Assembly: GCA_023421115.1 (NCBI GenBank)
Contig: JAEZUI010000192.1
Coordinates: 1 to 17,800, forward strand
Direction of reading: 5' to 3'
Length of the DNA: 17,800 nt
Source: Bacillota bacterium
GTDB taxonomy: Bacteria; Bacillota; Clostridia; Acetivibrionales; Acetivibrionaceae
Both the position numbers and the translations under genes were made by a program. Numbering within the stretch: the stretch's first letter is position 1; every line of letters begins with the position of its first letter. Below the pieces are notes generated by a model. That model was not told the DNA's origin. It saw only the letters and a list, made by a program, of their open reading frames with translations, and ran no database searches. Positions 13,418 to 17,800 of this stretch are shown piece after piece.

Positions 13418-14113
13418 ATGGATATTTCTTATCTTGATATTATAATATTTGGGGATTATAGGTATGACCTGATAAAATTGTATGTCACAAAAATTATCCT
13501 CATGTGTTATATTATCATTAAAGATGAAGATAAAAACATTATTGAAACCCTATCTTTTAATATATCAATTTTATATATGCTAGTTTTTATGCTGATTAGT
13601 GCTATTAATATGTGGGTTAAGATTTTTTCCGGTAGTTTTTTTCTTAGATTTTTTGACTTCAATCCACTGATTTTTATGATAAATCTGGTCTTTTTACTAA
13701 CGGTAGGTATTATGGTGGAAAATAACTACAGAGGAATGAAGCTTTTGGTAATAATGTTGGTGGCGGGATTCCTTAGTACAATTCTCATCAGAGCTTTTAT
13801 TGTATATTCTTGGATTTTGCCTATCATCGGAGCTTTGTTATATATGAGATATAGAACAGGGGAGGAACTTGACAAGGCGAAATTTATTAAATCAATAGTT
13901 ATATTCTACCTTGTGTTTATAGTAGGGTTTGGTATATTTATTGGGGCTGTTCCTGCTATAATGCCATTGGCCGGTATAATACCAGGTTTTTGTACTGCCG
14001 GGATTTTAGGTTTTGATGGTGATAATACAGATTCAAATATAAAAAAGCAGCTATTTATAATTCTTTTGTTATATGTTTTTGCTGTTGTATTAATATCTTT
14101 GTTATGGGTTTGA
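13418..14113 (+). CDS. Rhomboid-like membrane protein, probably not a protease
   Basis: 231 residues from ATG 13418. The start is uncertain: no ATG in this frame has a good ribosome site, and a GTG at 13388 lies inside the preceding terminator. About six or seven helices by eye. FFDFNPLIFMINLVFLLTVG, then MVENNYRG and a glycine-rich MLVAGF helix, resemble rhomboid helices 2-3 (usually with H..xN, G..E). The segment YSWILPIIGALLYMRYR sits where rhomboids have G-x-S-G, and PLAGIIPGFCTAG where they have H-x-x-G-x-x-x-G. The catalytic His position is Pro or Met, and the first G of GxSG is missing. I infer an inactive rhomboid-fold protein that binds membrane proteins. It could also be an unrelated small membrane protein, or a gene with a damaged 5' end. 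Confidence 0.5.
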   Translation: MDISYLDIIIFGDYRYDLIKLYVTKIILMCYIIIKDEDKNIIETLSFNISILYMLVFMLISAINMWVKIFSGSFFLRFFDFNPLIFMINLVFLLTVGIMVENNYRGMKLLVIMLVAGFLSTILIRAFIVYSWILPIIGALLYMRYRTGEELDKAKFIKSIVIFYLVFIVGFGIFIGAVPAIMPLAGIIPGFCTAGILGFDGDNTDSNIKKQLFIILLLYVFAVVLISLLWV

Positions 14114-14155
14114 TTTGGTTTTAAACAATATTTACTGATTTTCATACTTCATAAG

Positions 14156-14193
14156 AAACGCCAGTTAAGAAGAAGTACCTTAACTGGCGTTTT
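14156..14193. terminator. Bidirectional terminator between convergent genes
   Basis: A perfect 14-bp stem (14156-14169 with 14179-14192, core ACGCCAGTTAAG) and nine-base loop. TTTT follows on the plus strand and TTTCTT on the minus strand, so it can end both the rhomboid-like gene and gltX. Confidence 0.9.
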
Positions 14194-14222
14194 GGTAACA
14201 TTATAGTATACAAAGTAATCTG

Positions 14223-15863
14223 TTATATCAAACATTGAATTCTTTCTTTTACCTTTGCTTCTCCCATAATCTGTTGAAGCTCCCAGATGTCCGGAGAGGT
14301 ACTGCGGCCAACAAGGGCAATCCTGATTACAGTACTTACATCACCGACATGACCTTTGTACATATCGGGGTTTTTCTTATAGTCCTTTGGTTTGGCTGCA
14401 TATCCGTTTGCAGTGGCTATTTCTTTAATTTTATCAAACCATTGAGTTTGATCATCATTGTGGTCATAAGTTTCAAGATAAGCCGTAAGCAACTTTTTAA
14501 CTTCTGATGCATCTATATTTTGAGGATAATTGTCAACAATTTTAAAGTAGTCGTCAAAGAAATAGCTGATAAATTCGAATATCTGTTCACAGTAAACCAG
14601 ATCCTTACGAGGTTTGTCGGAATCTCTGCCCACTGCTAACAATTTTAGTACAGCATCCTTTTGATTAACTAAAAGATTTACTATTTCCTGTTTATAATAC
14701 TCCGCCCATTTTAGAAGGAAATCATAGATTTCCTCAACAGGGACTTTAACCAAAACATTTTTGCTTATATCATTTAGCTTGTTCAAATCAAAGAGTGCAC
14801 CGGAATTGCTCATTTTCTCCAAACTAAATTCAAAATCGAAAATGTTTGCATCAGGGTTTGCGATTCGCCACTCTTCAAAGTTGGAATTTAATATTGTCAA
14901 AAGGTATTCTCTAACAGTTGCAGGGTGGTATCCCAATTTCATATAAAACTCTAATCCTAACTCAGGATCTTTTCTCTTTGAAAGCTTTCTTTTTACACCT
15001 TCGTCTATTTTCATCAAGTGAGCTGTATGGCAGTATACCGGAAGCTCCCAGCCTAAGGTTTTAAAAAGTTCATAGTGTATAGGCAGGGTTGAAAGCCATT
15101 CTTCTCCTCTTACAACATGGGTGACTTTCATCAAATGATCATCCACCACATGGGCAAAATGATAGGTAGGTATTCCGTTGGCTTTTAGAATAACCACATC
15201 CTGATTGTTTTCCGGGATAGAGAGATTGCCTCTTATGGCATCTTCAATTTCAAAGTTTACTTCAGGATTACCCATAGATTTAAAACGAAGTACAAAGCTC
15301 TCGTTGTTATCTAAATGTTTTTGTATATCTTCTAAAGGTAAATCTCTATATTTCGCCCATTTGCCGTAGTAGCCAGTAGTTACATTTTCGGCTAATTGTT
15401 GATTCCTTATTTCTTCTAATTCCTCTTCGGAACAGAAGCAGGGGTAAGCTCTGCCGGTTTCAACCAAATATTTTGCAACAGTCTGATAGACTTCTGCTCG
15501 GTTGCTTTGATAATAGGGACCATAGTTACCTATTTCGCGATCAATGCCTGCTCCTTCGTCAAACTTTAAGCCGAAGTACTCTAAGGAGGAAATGATAAGT
15601 TCTACTGCACCCTCTACTTTACGTTTTTCGTCGGTGTCCTCTATACGAAGCATAAAAACTCCGTTACTTTGGTGGGCTAAACGCTCATCTACGAAAGCTC
15701 CGTAAAGATTGCCCAAATGAATAAAACCTGTTGGGCTCGGTGCAAGTCTTGTGACTTTTGCACCTTGACTTAGATTTCTATCTGGAAATACCGTTTCTTC
15801 ATAATAGGATATTGACTTTGTAATGTTTGGAAAAAGCAAATCAGCCAACCTTTTATAGTCCAT
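14223..15863 (-). CDS. gltX: Glutamyl-tRNA synthetase
   Basis: 546 residues. It charges tRNA-Glu (and possibly tRNA-Gln, if the organism uses the amidotransferase route) with glutamate in the cytoplasm. The class I signature is PSPTGFIHLGN at residues 42-52, the second signature is KLSKR at 293-297. Between them lie LRIEDTDEKR, YPCFCSEEELEEIR, HFAHVVDDHLMKVTHVVRGEEW and the HTAHLMK strand, all standard for the GluRS catalytic core. An extra ~35 residues precede the usual N-terminus, and the anticodon-binding half is longer than in most GluRS; this is a longer clostridial variant. The start is set by a GAGGT site eight bases upstream. A promoter only ~20 bases before it leaves no room for a T-box leader. 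Confidence 0.95.
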   Translation of the reverse strand: MDYKRLADLLFPNITKSISYYEETVFPDRNLSQGAKVTRLAPSPTGFIHLGNLYGAFVDERLAHQSNGVFMLRIEDTDEKRKVEGAVELIISSLEYFGLKFDEGAGIDREIGNYGPYYQSNRAEVYQTVAKYLVETGRAYPCFCSEEELEEIRNQQLAENVTTGYYGKWAKYRDLPLEDIQKHLDNNESFVLRFKSMGNPEVNFEIEDAIRGNLSIPENNQDVVILKANGIPTYHFAHVVDDHLMKVTHVVRGEEWLSTLPIHYELFKTLGWELPVYCHTAHLMKIDEGVKRKLSKRKDPELGLEFYMKLGYHPATVREYLLTILNSNFEEWRIANPDANIFDFEFSLEKMSNSGALFDLNKLNDISKNVLVKVPVEEIYDFLLKWAEYYKQEIVNLLVNQKDAVLKLLAVGRDSDKPRKDLVYCEQIFEFISYFFDDYFKIVDNYPQNIDASEVKKLLTAYLETYDHNDDQTQWFDKIKEIATANGYAAKPKDYKKNPDMYKGHVGDVSTVIRIALVGRSTSPDIWELQQIMGEAKVKERIQCLI

Positions 15864-15885
15864 ATTTTTACCTCATTTCATTATA

Positions 15886-15914
15886 ATTAAAATTAAAGAC
15901 GGCTAATTTGTCAA
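15886..15914 (-). promoter_or_regulatory. SigA promoter of gltX
   Basis: On the minus strand: TTGACA (15909-15914), 17-base spacer, TTTAAT (15886-15891). Transcription would start about 15 bases before the ATG, giving a very short leader. Confidence 0.65.
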
Positions 15915-16131
15915 CTTAACAAAAAACCGTCTGTTTCATTTTAGTAATCAATAAAGGGAATTGCCTCATTTCCACTGTATTAAGTGTTCATTACATCTTG
16001 AACAATGGTTCATATTTACATTTGCTTATTATACACCTAAAACACAATTTTATCAATAATATTTTAAAACATGCATCTGGAATATGGATTGTAAAGTATT
16101 TTGAAATAAAAGTTTAACCTATTTTATCTTT
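15915..16131. other. Intergenic region, no gene seen
   Basis: 217 AT-rich bases between the gltX promoter and the terminator of the MutS2-like gene. I see only a short TGAAC/GTTCA repeat near 16003 and an AGACGG/CCGTCT pair (15897-15902, 15927-15932) around the gltX -35 box; neither is compelling. Confidence 0.6.
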
Positions 16132-16184
16132 AAAAAGCACTAGTGCCCTGCGCAACAGAATTTAGTTGTAGAGCGCAGGACACT
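16132..16184 (-). terminator. Terminator of the MutS2-like gene (minus strand)
   Basis: Arms 16173-16184 and 16142-16153 pair over 12 bp with one mismatch (core CCTGCGC/GCGCAGG) around a 19-base loop. On the minus strand a short GTGC palindrome half and TTTTT (16132-16136) follow. Confidence 0.75.
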
Positions 16185-16218
16185 ATAATAGGAAGTGTAT
16201 TGGCAAAAATATGGAAGA

Positions 16219-17800
16219 TTAGGAATCAGTTGAGTTATAAATCACTGTATTAGGATCATGTTTACGAGCCATAGCATGTTTTTTCTTTCTATTCTCTACG
16301 CTTTCAAAAATGATGGAAAAGTCATAGTTTTCTGGATAGAGTTCACTAGCAGGTACATGTAGTTTTAGCCTTTTGTGGTTTACAAGAAGTTTTTTATCTC
16401 TTATTTGAACTCCTACTTCACCCTTTTCGTTAGCCATTTGATATACTATTCCGATAATCTTTTGTGGATAAACAATTACACTGTCACCGATATTTAGGCG
16501 TAAGCTCCGAGGAGTTTGAGGAGCTTTTTTAACTTCAGGCATAATAACCTTTTTAGACGGCTGTGTATCATATACAATTTCGTTTGAAATAACGTCAGAA
16601 GCAATATTTATTTTTTTACCATAGGCCGCAAAACTTGCCCGTTCTATCATTTTATCAGGGAGTCCTAAGCGCTTTGCAATATATAGGGCACAGCTTTCAC
16701 CGGCCTCTCCGATTACCAGTTGGTATAGAGGTAATAGACTTTGGCGGTCAAAAGCCATCCTTGCATTGATTATACCCGGTGATGACTTGGCAAACTCCTT
16801 TATTTCAGGATAATGGGTGGTTGCAACAAAGAGGCAGTTTTTACCGGACAATTCTTCAAGTATTGCTATTGCCAATCCCATTCCTTCGGCTGGATCGGTA
16901 CCTGAACCTAATTCATCAAGTAAAACCATTGACTGGTCGCCTGCTACCTTAAGTATTTGAATGATATTTGTCAAATGCGATGAAAAGGTGGACAGATTTT
17001 CCGAAATACTTTGGCCGTCACCGATGTCGCACAATACATAATTATTCATTGTAAAGCAGCCAGCCTGTGCAGGGACATGAAGTCCGCACTGTGCCATTAG
17101 AGATAAAAGGCCTATGGTTTTCAAAGCAACGGTCTTTCCGCCGGTATTTGGACCTGTGATGATAACTCCTTTTGTAGTTCCACCGATATGAAAATCGAGA
17201 GGGACCACAGTATCGGCTTTTAAGAGTGGATGGCGTCCAGCCTTGATTTCAATTTTTCTTTCGGTACAAACGCGTAGGGGTATAGCTTTCATTGATATAC
17301 TTAGTTTTGCCTTTGCGAATATAAAATCCAGGATTTCCATAGCTTCAATATTGATGTTGATATACTGCAAGTTTTCTTCTACAAGAGCTGTAAGCGTGTA
17401 TAGAATGCGACGAACTTCATTTTCCTCTTCTATATGCAGTATTGCAGCCTCTTCATGGAGTTTCCCAGCTGCAGAGGGTTCTATAAAATAAGTGCCACCG
17501 CTCTGGGATACATCAATAACAGCACCTTTTACAAGGTTTTTATATTCTCTTTTTACCGGTAAAGTGTAGTGTCCGTTGCGAATTGACACAAATCCTTCAG
17601 AAAACCAGAGTTTATTATTCCTAAGCAGTGAATCAAGTTTTGCTTTTATCTGCATACCTGCGTTTTCAATTTTTCTCCTAATGCTGAAAAGTTGTGGAGA
17701 TGCTTTGTCATCTACCTGAGCTCCGCGAATGGTACGGTTTATTTCTTCCTCAATGTTTGATAAATCATAAATGGAATTACCATAGAACGCTACTGATGTA
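16219..17800 (-). CDS. MutS2-family ATPase lacking the Smr domain (5' end outside window)
   Basis: The frame stays open to the right edge; the residues before the Met at 17655 (EEEINRTIRG, then SPQLFSIRRKIEN) are the conserved MutS2 core, so that Met is internal. It has the lever/clamp region (GHYTLPVKREY, then IDVSQSGGTYFIEP), a Walker A GPNTGGKT (17131-17154), DIGDGQSISENLSTFSSH, Walker B LLDELGSGTDP and the TTHYPEIK switch. MutS2 proteins recognise branched or recombination DNA or, as shown in Bacillus, collided ribosomes. Usual MutS2 has a long coiled-coil insert after ERA and a C-terminal Smr nuclease/RNA-binding domain. Here the insert is almost absent, a small KOW-like GDSVIVYPQKIIG module remains, and the protein ends with a conserved-looking YDFSIIFESVENRKKKHAMA tail. 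It is therefore a compact MutS2 paralogue, not a truncation by an obvious mutation. Confidence 0.88.
   Translation of the reverse strand, partial: TSVAFYGNSIYDLSNIEEEINRTIRGAQVDDKASPQLFSIRRKIENAGMQIKAKLDSLLRNNKLWFSEGFVSIRNGHYTLPVKREYKNLVKGAVIDVSQSGGTYFIEPSAAGKLHEEAAILHIEEENEVRRILYTLTALVEENLQYININIEAMEILDFIFAKAKLSISMKAIPLRVCTERKIEIKAGRHPLLKADTVVPLDFHIGGTTKGVIITGPNTGGKTVALKTIGLLSLMAQCGLHVPAQAGCFTMNNYVLCDIGDGQSISENLSTFSSHLTNIIQILKVAGDQSMVLLDELGSGTDPAEGMGLAIAILEELSGKNCLFVATTHYPEIKEFAKSSPGIINARMAFDRQSLLPLYQLVIGEAGESCALYIAKRLGLPDKMIERASFAAYGKKINIASDVISNEIVYDTQPSKKVIMPEVKKAPQTPRSLRLNIGDSVIVYPQKIIGIVYQMANEKGEVGVQIRDKKLLVNHKRLKLHVPASELYPENYDFSIIFESVENRKKKHAMARKHDPNTVIYNSTDS

Noticed and set aside
15897..15932. 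AGACGG/CCGTCT inverted repeat around the gltX -35 box as an operator
   Set aside because: Six bases with a 24-base gap is expected by chance.
15864..16131. T-box or other riboswitch upstream of gltX
   Set aside because: The promoter is only about 20 bases before the start, and no T-box sequence or specifier stem is visible.
1..17800. CRISPR array, insertion sequence, prophage, tRNA or rRNA genes
   Set aside because: No spaced direct repeats, transposase, integrase, attachment site or RNA-gene signature was seen on either strand.

Overview
The window reads as an AT-rich chromosome segment of an anaerobic, cellulose-degrading Clostridia bacterium. The best taxonomic clue is a secreted arabinofuranosidase carrying a type I dockerin, the plug that docks enzymes onto a cellulosome scaffold. 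A clostridial-type glutamyl-tRNA synthetase and a UGA-containing HesB/IscA-like gene fit the same picture. The Acetivibrio/Ruminiclostridium group is my inference; the sequence does not name a species.

Layout. 1-1831: end of a large signalling protein (TPR-like linker, GAF, GGDEF) that starts before the window. 1898-2943: gene relics, namely an adenylate-forming enzyme with its middle deleted, a piece resembling BtrH-type accessory proteins, and the tail of a sugar-binding protein. 3311-4993: an intact CBM6-dockerin-GH62 enzyme ending in a good terminator. 5219-5594: two more unrecognised coding scraps. 5621-6175: a small lipoprotein. 6381-10071: a two-gene envelope operon (DUF2339-type polytopic protein plus a secreted, C-terminally anchored DUF3999-like protein).

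10249-13288 is the most interesting part. It holds an anchored rhodanese, a HesB/IscA-like selenoprotein whose in-frame UGA is followed by a SECIS-like hairpin, two short permeases that look like halves of one YraQ/ArsP-type transporter, and a NapH-like membrane iron-sulfur protein. The selenoprotein and the permease operon each have an ATACCC-N5-GGGTAT palindrome in or just after their promoter. That is the pattern bound by CsoR/CstR-family repressors (copper or persulfide sensors). I infer a small co-regulated module for reactive sulfur, selenium or metal/metalloid handling that couples membrane transport, electron transfer and a Sec-based metal or sulfur carrier. The repressor and the Sec machinery are not in the window.

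13418-14113 encodes a rhomboid-like membrane protein that seems to lack the catalytic His. It converges on gltX (minus strand) across a bidirectional terminator. The right edge holds a MutS2-type ATPase without its Smr nuclease domain; its N-terminus lies beyond the window.
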